Below, piece after piece: positions 34,073 to 44,212 of a stretch of DNA of 64,000 nt (its first letter is position 1; each line of letters opens with the position of its first letter). The position numbers and the translations under genes were made by a program. Under the pieces are notes generated by a model, which saw nothing but the letters and a program-made list of their open reading frames with translations, had not been told where the DNA came from and did no database searches. The DNA comes from Phycisphaera sp. (lineage in GTDB: Bacteria > Planctomycetota > Phycisphaerae > Phycisphaerales > UBA1924): positions 1,173,205 through 1,237,204 of the forward strand of contig CP098402.1 of NCBI GenBank assembly GCA_025916675.1, read 5' to 3'.

Positions 34073-37000
34073 ATGCGAGTGATTGAGAGCATGCGTGGGA
34101 ACGTCGTGAGCCGTCTGATCGCAGCCACGGTGTGCATATCGGCGGCTGCTGGGGCCCACGGACAAACCCCCTGCGAATTGAACGGCGATCTCCTGCCGCT
34201 AGACGGTCCGCTTGCCACCTCGCAGGTCGTGTTTAGCACTACGGAGGGAGAGTACTCCTGGAGCAGCGGTTTCGAGTCGGTGGGCTGGCTCGGGATGGTT
34301 TGGGATGCCTGTGACAGTCCTTTTGGTTCTGGGGTGACCCTGCGCTCCGAGGACCCGAGGGGATTTCGGCTGGGCATCAATTTGATGGCCAGCCTATCGC
34401 CGGGGAACTACCTGCCCCCGTCGCCCACGCTCGGGGGCAGCTCGCTGGCGCTGCTGCCGCCTGGCGCGAGCGGCGCGCCGACGGCGTGGCGTGACATCGG
34501 CCGCCCGACGCTGCACGGGCAGGTGGACTTGGTGACGGGCCTGCCGCTCATCCAGACGACCGATCTGGAGCTTCCCTTTGGCGGCGCGAGCTTTCGCCTG
34601 AATCGCACCCGCTCCGGCCGCCGTGAGGACAACCGGCTGAACACATGCAATGTCCCCGCCATGGACGAGTGGTGGGATTGGGCCGGTGCCGGCTGGATGA
34701 TCGGAGAGAATCCGATCTTGATGATCGACTCGGCCCTTGCGGACGTGACCGGCGACAATCCAAGGACCTGCTGGCTGATCCTCGACGCCCACCACTCGAT
34801 TCCGTTCCAGCAGATTGAGAGCAATGGGACTTATGAGGCGCCGCCTCGCTTTCGTGCCCGTATGACACACAACGGCGACTGGGACGCAACAAACAGGACT
34901 TGGTCTGACGCCGTTGGGGAGCACCCGCCCACCCAGTACGAAGTCAGCCTGTACGACGGCGCGGTGAAGTACACGTTCGTGGCGATACGTGAAGACGTGC
35001 CGGAGAATGAATACAACGCAGACTACCTCATCGGAGGTACGAGACCCGTTCAATCCAGTTATCACGACCGCCCATACACAACCAACCAAGTGATCGATGC
35101 GGGGGGTGATCCTTGGAGTGGCTACTCAGTCGATCCGACTAATTCAGGGATCAACCCCGGTTTTGGCATCCCGTACTACGGGCTGTGCGTGAAGATCGAG
35201 GACAAGCACGGTCACAAGGTCGAGATCAATTACTGCGAGGTCGAGCAGTTCGAACTCGACGATTCGGGAACACCGCTGTGTGATGAGCGGGGTCAGGAGA
35301 CGAACCGGAAGGGGCAGATCAACTACATCCAGCTCAAATCTCGTGACGAGATGGGCAATGACGAGGTGGAGTGGACGCTCGTCTATTCCCATCGTCGATT
35401 CCTCACATTGCAGATCCCGCAGCCACCGGCCCTCCCGGATCCGCCGACCGGCATCTCCTGGATCCACGGACAGCATGACGTCACCGTCGCGGGCAACGAG
35501 CGCAAGTACGAGATGTTCAGCCATACCGCGCTCGATCGGATCTACGTCTTTGAAGGCGAGCCGACAGGCAATCTTGATACGGCGCAGTTGTCACTCCCAC
35601 ACACCGAGGGGGGATACTACGAGGGCGGCCCGGATCCAATCGTCGGCTCGTCGCTCGATGCTGACGAAGAAGACTGGCGGTATCTCGTTCGGTATCACTA
35701 TCTCGAAGAAGACCAAGCACCCCTACCAGACGACGTCGCATCTGTTCCGCTCCTCATCCGAACGTCCGTGACGAGCCGCCCGGATGGGCCGACGTCGGAC
35801 AGTTCGCATTCGACCGTGTACATATACAATACCGGCGGCCCGATGCTGACCGAGACCCAGACCGTGCATCTTGATGGCGGTGACCAGAATAAGCTCCCAT
35901 GGCTGCATCTGATCTTCTCCGACGAGGACGTACAACGCGCACTGGAAGAGTCGGCGAGCGATCCGTTGTACACAGAACTCGATATCGATGAGCTCGCGCA
36001 CTGGCGACAAGAGACATCAGAAGGTTTCGACCTGCTCGACTCGGACCAACAAGACGCGCTTAGGCGTCACGCGTCGGTCGAGCTCTCGCCGCCGGTGGAG
36101 AATTCCTGGGGAGACACGATAAATCCGTGGGTGCCGCAGGCCTCGAAGATGCTCGCGAGCGATTTTACCGGGCACGGGCAGTATTTCACACGCGTAAAGG
36201 ATCGACTCGTTGGCGATCTGAAGCAAGCCGTCGTCGGTTCTGCCGCGATCAGGGACGAAGATGGCGTGAAGAGGTTTTACCGAATTGCTCGGGTGCTACA
36301 CGCGCCGACACTGGCAATCGGTGGAAGGTCGGCCTCCGGGACCTCTTTCTGGCCCCAGGCGAGTGACATTGGCGGATCCGGATCACCTTACAGCCTGACA
36401 CATCCCATGCGAAGCGTATTTGCGCATCCATACCAGTGGCATGGTTATACCCAGTTTCAGGGCGTTGACGATGATCTCACGGACGCGATGGACCTGAAGG
36501 ATCCTTTGTGGATCTCGGTGGTGGACGAATTCAACAGCCGCGATTCTATGCTATCGATCGGCGATTACGATGACGAAGACTACGAAGGCGACGCCGCTGT
36601 CAAGTTGGGACAACTTGGTCGGCGAGTTGTGGAGATTAGCCCAACCGGATATCTCCTCAAGGAGCGCCGGTGGGAATACACCGACGATGGAATTTCTGTT
36701 TACGGAGGCGGGCTTGGTGAAGAATTCATCTACCAGACCGTTGACGATTACTTCACGGGATCCGAGATCCCCGATCCCCCGACCATAACGGATCCCTCGG
36801 ATCCTGACAACCCGGTTCACCCCGAGCAACTCGACCCCTGGAAGTCCATACGCGATGACCTCCTGCTTGTCGAACAGCGGAGCGTGGGGTGGTCGGCGGC
36901 GGATCTTGAAGATCGGGAAGCAGGACATTCGGATCCGTGGCCCGGCCAGACCGCTGAGGAGAATGGCCTAATCCACTTCTACGAGTACGACGTGCTCGCC

Positions 37001-40000
37001 CAAGGTGTTGTGCTCCCCGGTCCCGGGAACGAGCCGGATTTTGAGACCGTGCCGGCCAACGCCCGCGTGCAGCTCGTCGCCCAGGGTGTGAAGAAGGGGG
37101 TAGGCACGACCATGTCACCCTCACTGGAACTGTACACGCGGCAGATCTTCCGCAAAGACAACCGACCCACGGAGGTCTTGTGCGAGGTCGAGTTCACGGC
37201 ACCTACTGATGAGTTGCTTGACGAACCCCCAAGCTATACCACCCAGACACCAGACCTTGACTATCCAGGCATGCGAGCCACACACTTCGTGTCCGATTGG
37301 GACGTCTCGCTGGTGGCGGCGACCACCGAACAGCCGGCCCTCAGCCACATGGTGGTTGGCCCGCCGCGCCAGGTACGGCCGGGATCCTCCTGGTACTACC
37401 CGGTGGAGTGGGAAAGCCTCGACGAGGACGGCAACAGCAAATGGTCAGCGGTCGGCCAGGTGATCGACCCGGATAACCCAAGCGGCTCGGCGACCGATCT
37501 GCACGCATCCATCACGCTGACGTATTACAAGCGCGACTCGAAGGGCCGGTCCGAATACACGGTGGTGGACGCGGAGCCGGGTGCCAGCGTGGGGGCGCCA
37601 GACGGTGAGACCGTGGGAATCCCGCAGGTCGAGGATCCTCCGGCGGTGTCCGATTGGGTTCGAATTCCTGCTTCGGGGGCGCTGAATTACATCACCGCGT
37701 TCAAGTACGATGGGAATGGCCTCTCGGATATCTTCTATCCCAACGGTCGCCGATGGGCGCGGCGGGTGATCACGATTGAAAGTCCGTGGAGCCCGGGGTG
37801 GGAGATCGCACGGGAGTACATCTTTAACAACCTAGAGACGGTCGGGACGAGCTCGGATGAGTTTGTGGCTCTGTCGCCAGGCGAGGTGCGCGACTACGCA
37901 ACCGTGGAGATGAGGGGCAACCCAAACGTCAAGCGGCGCGTTGAGTATCTGTACAGCGAGGGTACACCGTTTGATTTTCTTGACGCCATGGGCGAAGGCA
38001 ACGAGCCGAGCTGGCAAGAAATGTGGCAGCTCGAGATCGCGCCGGACGCCAACGGAAGGTTGCAGAACGCGACATTGCTGGAGCGCGATGCGACCGGAGC
38101 GTTACTCGCGGTCGGCAGCAAGGAGGTCAACGACCTCGGCGAGGTGTATCGCGAGCGAGAGATTGATGGGTCGATTACGCGGCTAACCAAGGACTCGGTA
38201 GGGCAGGTGCTGCGCACGTATATTGGCACGGACGATCTGGACTGGCCCATTGCCCCGGTGGGGACCGGGTTCAACATGATCCTGACCGAGCGCTTCGAGT
38301 ACGGCACGGGCATCAATGACGCTTGGCAGCCGACCTCGATGCGCACGTACGACAGCATGCCAAGCTGGCACGTTCCACTCGGTGCTCACCCAGCGACGGG
38401 CTCCACGAGTGGTTCCATCGGATACTACGAAGTTCCACCGGCCATCGATCCAGATGGAACGGCGACCATTACCGCCTACGACTGGCGGATGCGCCCCGTG
38501 CGTGTGGATTCGTACGAGAAGGGCGACCCAGCGACGGCCGCCCGGCTCTCGTCAACCCTGACCTGGCTCGATCACGCCGATCGGCCTGGGTTGGTGGTTA
38601 CCTTTGGCGCCGGCACGCTGGACGCCGCCACCCCCGACCCGACGACGGTCACGCCGGAGGAAGAAGAGGCGGGCACGGCGATTCCCGATCCGGCGGACTT
38701 CTATCTGCTCTCTCTCAAACCCACTTCCATCACTCAGATGTTCTACGGACCAGATAGCTCCCTGACCGAGCGCCGAACATACGACATGGAGTCTGCTGGC
38801 GGTTCAACGCCGCCCTATCTCGCGGAGTTCTCGTATAGCGGCAAGGGTGGTCAGCGGGTGTACAGCCAGCAGCCTGGACAACCCATCCAGGTCACGAAAC
38901 TGGATGGCGTCGGTCGGGTCGCTCAATCGCTGACAGTGCTGCCGGGCACCGGCTCAACAACTTCCGACGGATACGAATTGTCGCGGACGGACTACGACTA
39001 TGACGCGGATGGCAACGCCAGAGATGTTGTTGTGTTGACCCGCGTCGTCAACGACTCAAACGACGAGCTTACTTACAAAAGCCCCTCCCCAAATGCGGTT
39101 CGCACACGCACAGTGAACTGGTACGATGTCGAGAAGCGGTTAATCGCTACGGCAGAGCTGGGGACCGAAGAGGCCGGAGGGTTCGTCCCGACGACGGTCA
39201 CTGAGTATGACCGCATTGCCCATCCCGATGCTCCTACCGGCATCGACTGGGAGAACAACGACTTTGATGACTTCAATCGTCAAGGGCTGCCCGACGAAGC
39301 CCCGTTGTGGCTGTACGTGTACGACGGCAGGGGCAACCAGAGCCACTTGATTGATCCTGACCAGCGCGTCACTCGGTATGTTTACTCCCCTGCTGGACGT
39401 CTTCTGAGCAAGACCGAGAACGCGTGGGCGACGAACCCGAACATGATTCGGACCATGGACTACGAGCACCAGTACGGCAGGCTGACTGCCATGGTGACGC
39501 AAGACACGAATGTCTCCGGGGTTGGGGTGGAACAGCGCACGAGCGTGTCGTATGGCGCCGAGATCGTGGATGATTCGGGCACCGTCATGTCGAGCAGCAA
39601 CGCGCTGATCGGGAAGCTGTTCGTTCCGTATGCTGGGAGTGGACCGACAGATCCCACAAGCATCGAGGCATTCATCCTTCGGTATACGTTCCAGGGGCAG
39701 ATCGCCGAGCGCGAGGACGAGCGCGGGGTCGTGTTCCAATACGACTACGACGATCTCGGTCGGCTCGTCACCATCGAGGTTGGCCATCGCGTTGGAAGCG
39801 TCTTCACCGCCGGATACCCGGCGGCGATGACCCCGTCGAGCGGCGATCCGGTCGACCGTATAGAGAAAATCGAGTACGAGTACGACGACGCCGGGAATCT
39901 GGAATTGGTCACCAACTGGGGCCCCGATGAGCTTGGAGTGCTGCAACTCATCTCTCAGAATGAGTACGACTACGACGCCCGAGGCTCGCTGCTCACCGAG

Positions 40001-42997
40001 TGGCAAGCGATCGGAGCTGCCGTCACAGGCTCGACGCCGCACATCGCGTACTCATGGGAGTACGAGCACACCGATATCGCGACCGCCAGTGGCGGGGGCA
40101 CGCCACCGCAGGTGGGACATCTGCGGCTGACAGAGATGGAGTATCCGCAAGTCCCCGGCAGCCCGGTGCGGCGGATCACCATGGATTATGGCTCGGCCGG
40201 AGGCGATGGTGACGTGCTCTCGCGGCTTGAGAAGATGACGTGCAACCTGGGTGAGCCGACGATTGCGGAGTTCGCCTACTTCGGGGCATCGCGGCGGAAG
40301 TCGTTGACTCTGGGCGGATCTTCCGCGGGCGGAGGTGTGGTTCAGTCGTTTGATACCGATTCCACGGTCGCTGGCTTGGAAGGGCTTGATCGATTTGGGC
40401 GCGTGGCAGACCTGCACTTCGAGAACGCCGCCTCAACGCCAGAGACGATGTACCGGGGTGAGTATACCTACGACATCCTCGGCAATCGCGTGACCTCGCG
40501 CCTGACACAGGCGCCCGTTGGGGCAGTGAGCCAGGATAACCTCTTCTCGCAGCTCAACAGCTATGACGAGTTAAACCGGCTTGTCAAGACTGAGTACGGC
40601 ACGCTGACTGGCTTGCCGTCGACGCCGGTGATCAGCACATCAGTCCGCACCGACGAGTGGGCGCTGGACCTGCTGGGCAACTGGGTGGGTGGTGCCGCGG
40701 CGGGGATCACCGGGCCGCCGGATGGTCGTTCGATCACGGGCGACTTGGATTGGTACGCCTATTCGCCGCCACGAGGCGTGGCGCTCGGTGGTGTTACGCC
40801 CGACGCTGGGACCGACACCTTCAGCATGCTGCAGGCTATCAACACCCGCAACGAGATCGAAGACCTGCAGATCGATTTTGACGCCGGAACCCTGAGTCCG
40901 GTACCGACGCAGTACGACTTAGCGGGCAACCTCGAATTTGACGGGGATTACTACTACCAGTACGACGCCTGGAACCGGTTGATCCAGGTGAACGAGGCGG
41001 TGTGGAACTCGGTCACCGAACAAGTCGACATCAACGATATTGTCAAGCACTACACCTACGACGGGCACGGCCGCCTCATCCGCATTCAGTCGCCGTATCC
41101 GAATCCGAATCCGCCGGATCCCGACGACTTCCGCACCGAACGTTTGTACTACGACGGCATCCGCCGCATCCAGGAAGTGGTGATCGACCCTGTGCTGGGC
41201 AACAGCAACCAGGGGTCGCAGTCACAGAACGAGCAGAACCAGGTTGGTGGCGGGACGGCGATGCCGTACCTTGCGCGTGAGTATGTATGGGGGCCGGGTG
41301 ATAACGGCTTCGACGAATTGCTCGTGCAGTACGACGGCTCAGGCGACGCGTGGTGGGCCATCATGGACGAGGGTGGCGACCTGGTCGCCCTGTGCGACTT
41401 CGGCGGGCCCAGCGGCGAGGCGCGCGTGGTCGGCCAGTGGACGTACGACGCGTATGGCGCGGTGCTGAGCGCGGATCACCTGCACTCGATGGCGTTGCCG
41501 CACCTTGGTCACAAGGGGCTGTTCCTCGATCGGCTCGACGTCGGCATCGTGACTGGGTACGGCGGTGCCGAGAGCCCGCGGCTGGTGCCGTATGCGCACT
41601 CGTTGTACCACAACCGGAATCGCGTGTACGCGCCGGCGTTGGGCCGGTTCATGCAGCGCGACCCGAACGCGACGGCGCAGGCGTTGCTCGCGTCTTCGTC
41701 GACAGGCCGCGGCTTCGCGGCGTTGTCGCTGGCGTTCAGCATGGAGGATCTGTACGGCGACGGGATGAACCTGTATGAGTACCTCGGGTCGAACCCGTGG
41801 CAGCGGAGCGATCCGCTCGGGCTCTCGTGGGATCCGTTCAGCATCGTGGACGATTACTTGGCCGAGACGGCGGGCAATCGCGCGGCGCTGCTGTCGTCGC
41901 TGGGCCAGAATACGAAGGCGGCCGCCCTCGTCGCGGCGACGATTGCGAGCTATTTGCCGTTCCCGTTTGTGGGGAATCTCGGTGAGGTGGCGCTGTACGC
42001 GCTGGGCGAGTCGAGCGATTCGCAGTTGGCGATGGGCCTTGCGCTGGGCGTGGTGCCGGGAGGCAAGCTGGCGCACATGTTCGCCAAGAGCGGGCTGGGA
42101 TCGTTCATCGGCAAGATCGGCGCGTCGGCGTGGAAGTCGGCCAAGCACTATGCATCGAAGGGCGGCAGCGCGCTTGGAAGAGCGGCGGGTGGGCTTGCGG
42201 ATCGAGCGGGGCAGTTCCAGAGGCGTAAGCCACCCAACACTTGCTGCTTTACGGCGGGCACGGTCGTTTGGACTCTGATGGGTATCGTGCCTATTGAAGA
42301 TGTTCGCGTCGGCGATATCGTCCTGACACTTGATGAGGAAACGAGTGCCACAGTCTTAGGCACCGTCACCGATCGGATCGTCACCGAGGGCGCTGCGCTG
42401 CTCGAGTTGACCGTGCGACACCACTCGGGCCGCCTCGAGGTCATTGACACAACGGACGAGCATCCGTTCTGGCGCGAGCTCGATGGCAGTAGTGCAGATG
42501 GATGGACCCGTGCCGATGGCCTCGCTCCATGCGATCGAGTGCGAACCCTGTCGGGGTGGGCGATCGTCGAGCGCCTGCGTTTCCTGAACGAACGTACCAC
42601 CGTCTATAACCTGACGGTTACATCTGACCCGAGCTACCTCATCGGTGACGAAGGACTATGGGTGCACAATTGTGGTGCCGGTCGCCATCATCTTATCCCG
42701 ATGTATCTGGGAGGACCACGTCGCGGAGGCCGAACTCATGATGCGCTGTCCAGTGCAGACCACTCCGAATTACACGTATTCATCAACGATGCGGGTAAGG
42801 CTAGAGGTATGCCTACGAAACAGGCTGGCAGGGACGAGGTCAAGAGCTGGTTTGATCGATTCGATGATCCACAAGTTCCAACGCAGATGATCCACGAGTC
42901 GCTGATGGAGGCATACTTCCGTTTTGACCTTAAGCATGGAACATCGCTCCTAACCGATTACACAGCAGAGATGCGTAGGCTAGGTATCATCCCGTGA
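34073..42997 (+). CDS. Giant secreted Rhs/YD-repeat protein with Hint domain and HNH-like toxin tip
   Basis: The protein has 2,974 residues. A signal peptide (RLIAATVCISAAAGAHGQ) is followed by a long region rich in YD-type repeats such as YEYDDAGNLELV and YDYDDLGRLVTI. The Rhs core ends near residues 2512-2585 with RVYAPALGRFMQRDP and MNLYEYLGSNPWQRSDPLGL. After a hydrophobic linker, a Hint domain runs from CCFTAGTVVW (about 2722) through TTDEHPFW to VHNC, an autocleavage layout. The last 110 residues carry RHHLIPMYLGG and SADHSELHVF, an HNH-type nuclease pattern. The Rhs shell is thought to encapsulate such tips; the Hint would release it. ATG 34073 fits the signal peptide. The tip is visibly lower in GC than the core. 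A coupled immunity candidate follows. Confidence 0.93.
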   Translation: MRVIESMRGNVVSRLIAATVCISAAAGAHGQTPCELNGDLLPLDGPLATSQVVFSTTEGEYSWSSGFESVGWLGMVWDACDSPFGSGVTLRSEDPRGFRLGINLMASLSPGNYLPPSPTLGGSSLALLPPGASGAPTAWRDIGRPTLHGQVDLVTGLPLIQTTDLELPFGGASFRLNRTRSGRREDNRLNTCNVPAMDEWWDWAGAGWMIGENPILMIDSALADVTGDNPRTCWLILDAHHSIPFQQIESNGTYEAPPRFRARMTHNGDWDATNRTWSDAVGEHPPTQYEVSLYDGAVKYTFVAIREDVPENEYNADYLIGGTRPVQSSYHDRPYTTNQVIDAGGDPWSGYSVDPTNSGINPGFGIPYYGLCVKIEDKHGHKVEINYCEVEQFELDDSGTPLCDERGQETNRKGQINYIQLKSRDEMGNDEVEWTLVYSHRRFLTLQIPQPPALPDPPTGISWIHGQHDVTVAGNERKYEMFSHTALDRIYVFEGEPTGNLDTAQLSLPHTEGGYYEGGPDPIVGSSLDADEEDWRYLVRYHYLEEDQAPLPDDVASVPLLIRTSVTSRPDGPTSDSSHSTVYIYNTGGPMLTETQTVHLDGGDQNKLPWLHLIFSDEDVQRALEESASDPLYTELDIDELAHWRQETSEGFDLLDSDQQDALRRHASVELSPPVENSWGDTINPWVPQASKMLASDFTGHGQYFTRVKDRLVGDLKQAVVGSAAIRDEDGVKRFYRIARVLHAPTLAIGGRSASGTSFWPQASDIGGSGSPYSLTHPMRSVFAHPYQWHGYTQFQGVDDDLTDAMDLKDPLWISVVDEFNSRDSMLSIGDYDDEDYEGDAAVKLGQLGRRVVEISPTGYLLKERRWEYTDDGISVYGGGLGEEFIYQTVDDYFTGSEIPDPPTITDPSDPDNPVHPEQLDPWKSIRDDLLLVEQRSVGWSAADLEDREAGHSDPWPGQTAEENGLIHFYEYDVLAQGVVLPGPGNEPDFETVPANARVQLVAQGVKKGVGTTMSPSLELYTRQIFRKDNRPTEVLCEVEFTAPTDELLDEPPSYTTQTPDLDYPGMRATHFVSDWDVSLVAATTEQPALSHMVVGPPRQVRPGSSWYYPVEWESLDEDGNSKWSAVGQVIDPDNPSGSATDLHASITLTYYKRDSKGRSEYTVVDAEPGASVGAPDGETVGIPQVEDPPAVSDWVRIPASGALNYITAFKYDGNGLSDIFYPNGRRWARRVITIESPWSPGWEIAREYIFNNLETVGTSSDEFVALSPGEVRDYATVEMRGNPNVKRRVEYLYSEGTPFDFLDAMGEGNEPSWQEMWQLEIAPDANGRLQNATLLERDATGALLAVGSKEVNDLGEVYREREIDGSITRLTKDSVGQVLRTYIGTDDLDWPIAPVGTGFNMILTERFEYGTGINDAWQPTSMRTYDSMPSWHVPLGAHPATGSTSGSIGYYEVPPAIDPDGTATITAYDWRMRPVRVDSYEKGDPATAARLSSTLTWLDHADRPGLVVTFGAGTLDAATPDPTTVTPEEEEAGTAIPDPADFYLLSLKPTSITQMFYGPDSSLTERRTYDMESAGGSTPPYLAEFSYSGKGGQRVYSQQPGQPIQVTKLDGVGRVAQSLTVLPGTGSTTSDGYELSRTDYDYDADGNARDVVVLTRVVNDSNDELTYKSPSPNAVRTRTVNWYDVEKRLIATAELGTEEAGGFVPTTVTEYDRIAHPDAPTGIDWENNDFDDFNRQGLPDEAPLWLYVYDGRGNQSHLIDPDQRVTRYVYSPAGRLLSKTENAWATNPNMIRTMDYEHQYGRLTAMVTQDTNVSGVGVEQRTSVSYGAEIVDDSGTVMSSSNALIGKLFVPYAGSGPTDPTSIEAFILRYTFQGQIAEREDERGVVFQYDYDDLGRLVTIEVGHRVGSVFTAGYPAAMTPSSGDPVDRIEKIEYEYDDAGNLELVTNWGPDELGVLQLISQNEYDYDARGSLLTEWQAIGAAVTGSTPHIAYSWEYEHTDIATASGGGTPPQVGHLRLTEMEYPQVPGSPVRRITMDYGSAGGDGDVLSRLEKMTCNLGEPTIAEFAYFGASRRKSLTLGGSSAGGGVVQSFDTDSTVAGLEGLDRFGRVADLHFENAASTPETMYRGEYTYDILGNRVTSRLTQAPVGAVSQDNLFSQLNSYDELNRLVKTEYGTLTGLPSTPVISTSVRTDEWALDLLGNWVGGAAAGITGPPDGRSITGDLDWYAYSPPRGVALGGVTPDAGTDTFSMLQAINTRNEIEDLQIDFDAGTLSPVPTQYDLAGNLEFDGDYYYQYDAWNRLIQVNEAVWNSVTEQVDINDIVKHYTYDGHGRLIRIQSPYPNPNPPDPDDFRTERLYYDGIRRIQEVVIDPVLGNSNQGSQSQNEQNQVGGGTAMPYLAREYVWGPGDNGFDELLVQYDGSGDAWWAIMDEGGDLVALCDFGGPSGEARVVGQWTYDAYGAVLSADHLHSMALPHLGHKGLFLDRLDVGIVTGYGGAESPRLVPYAHSLYHNRNRVYAPALGRFMQRDPNATAQALLASSSTGRGFAALSLAFSMEDLYGDGMNLYEYLGSNPWQRSDPLGLSWDPFSIVDDYLAETAGNRAALLSSLGQNTKAAALVAATIASYLPFPFVGNLGEVALYALGESSDSQLAMGLALGVVPGGKLAHMFAKSGLGSFIGKIGASAWKSAKHYASKGGSALGRAAGGLADRAGQFQRRKPPNTCCFTAGTVVWTLMGIVPIEDVRVGDIVLTLDEETSATVLGTVTDRIVTEGAALLELTVRHHSGRLEVIDTTDEHPFWRELDGSSADGWTRADGLAPCDRVRTLSGWAIVERLRFLNERTTVYNLTVTSDPSYLIGDEGLWVHNCGAGRHHLIPMYLGGPRRGGRTHDALSSADHSELHVFINDAGKARGMPTKQAGRDEVKSWFDRFDDPQVPTQMIHESLMEAYFRFDLKHGTSLLTDYTAEMRRLGIIP

Positions 42998-43668
42998 AGG
43001 TTCACGATCTGAGACCTGCTGCCGACATGGCTGTACATACCAGTCCCGAGTGGCAGGACGCTGTCTATCCGACGGTTGCCTGCAATCGATGCAATGGCAT
43101 CCTCCGGCGTTTTTGGGAGCAGCCTATTGACGTTGACCTTGATGGTTCGTATTCGCGTGGCGATAGTCCGGGTGGCCGCTTCGCCCGGGGCTTGGAGTTG
43201 TGGTCGCAGGCCTTATGGGGCTCCGGCAAGCGTGGTCTTTCCGGTCCCCGTGTAACTGTCATTGGCGCGCAACTGATGGTCTTACGCAACGACTTGGTAG
43301 AAGATCTCGAACTTAATAAGCGCGGCTTCTCACTTGGCAGCGTCTCAGTTGATGGGATTAAGCAGCAGGACTTCTCATCAGTAGTAGCTGGCAGGGCTGC
43401 ACGCGTCATGATCCAGAGTGATCACATCACTTATCGAGGCACATGCTCGGTTTGCGGTCGCCCGGGGCGAGGTCTCGACTTCAATGAACCATTGTGGTTC
43501 GAGGCATCGACCATTGAGGACAAGGATGTCTTCTCCGACGAGATTGGCGGAACTCTGTATGTGACCGACAAGAGATTAGGTCTGATCCGTCCATCAATTG
43601 TGAACGAGTTAAAGGTTAAGGAGATCGAAGTCCGAGACCAGCAAGGTCCAGATAGGATGCCAGAGTAG
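42994..43668 (+). CDS. Candidate immunity protein with two CxxC pairs (SitI6-like)
   Basis: The 224-residue cytoplasmic-looking protein starts at GTG 42994, overlapping the rhs stop by four bases (GTGA), the expected place for an immunity gene. It has two cysteine pairs, CNRC at 30-33 and CSVCG at 151-154, the layout of double-CxxCG immunity proteins best known from the myxobacterial SitA6/SitI6 systems, whose toxins also carry an HH-type tip. Binding of the toxin nuclease and neutralisation is inferred. Its composition resembles the toxin tip rather than the Rhs core, so the two were probably acquired together. Confidence 0.8.
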   Translation: MKVHDLRPAADMAVHTSPEWQDAVYPTVACNRCNGILRRFWEQPIDVDLDGSYSRGDSPGGRFARGLELWSQALWGSGKRGLSGPRVTVIGAQLMVLRNDLVEDLELNKRGFSLGSVSVDGIKQQDFSSVVAGRAARVMIQSDHITYRGTCSVCGRPGRGLDFNEPLWFEASTIEDKDVFSDEIGGTLYVTDKRLGLIRPSIVNELKVKEIEVRDQQGPDRMPE

Positions 43669-43672
43669 TCCA

Positions 43673-44212
43673 ATGCGTAGGAGTGGCTGGTTAGCACTGT
43701 TGTTGTGTCTGGCACTGGTAGCCATCGACGGTACAGGCAACCTCGAGTTCGACGGCGACTACTCCTACCAGTACGACGCTTGGAACCGGCTGATCCAAGT
43801 CAACGAGGCGTCGTGGGATTCGGTTCTTGGGCAAGTCGATATCGGCGACATCGTCAAGCACTACACCTATGACGGGCATGGCCGCCTGATCCGTATCCAG
43901 TCGCCGTATCCCCAGCCCGGGGCGATTCCTGACGACGACTTTCGCACCGAGCGTCTGTACTACGACGGCATCCGCCGGATCCAGGAGGTGGTCGTCGATC
44001 CGGTGCTGGGCAACAGCAACCAGGGTTCGCAATCGCAGCAGGAGCAGTACCAGGTTGGCGGGGGGACGGCGACGCCGTATCTGGCGCGTGAGCATGTGTG
44101 GGGGGCGGCCGCCAAGGGCTTCGACGAACTGCTGGTCCAGTACGACGGCTCGGGCAACGCGTGGTGGGCCATCATGGATAAAGGCGGCGACCAGCTATCA
44201 TGCAAGTGTTGA
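43673..44212 (+). pseudogene. Orphan Rhs core fragment
   Basis: After an 18-residue hydrophobic leader (MRRSGWLALLLCLALVAI), residues from about 18 to 175 match the intact Rhs protein closely (the segment encoded at about 40916-41385), including YDAWNRLIQVNEA, YTYDGHGRLIRIQSPYP and LYYDGIRRIQEV. The similarity stops abruptly at GGD, five residues before the stop codon. Displaced partial cores downstream of an active rhs tip and immunity gene are the footprint of past tip exchange. The leader looks like a signal peptide, so expression of a small secreted fragment cannot be ruled out. The frame abuts the end of the type II secretion operon. Confidence 0.8.
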
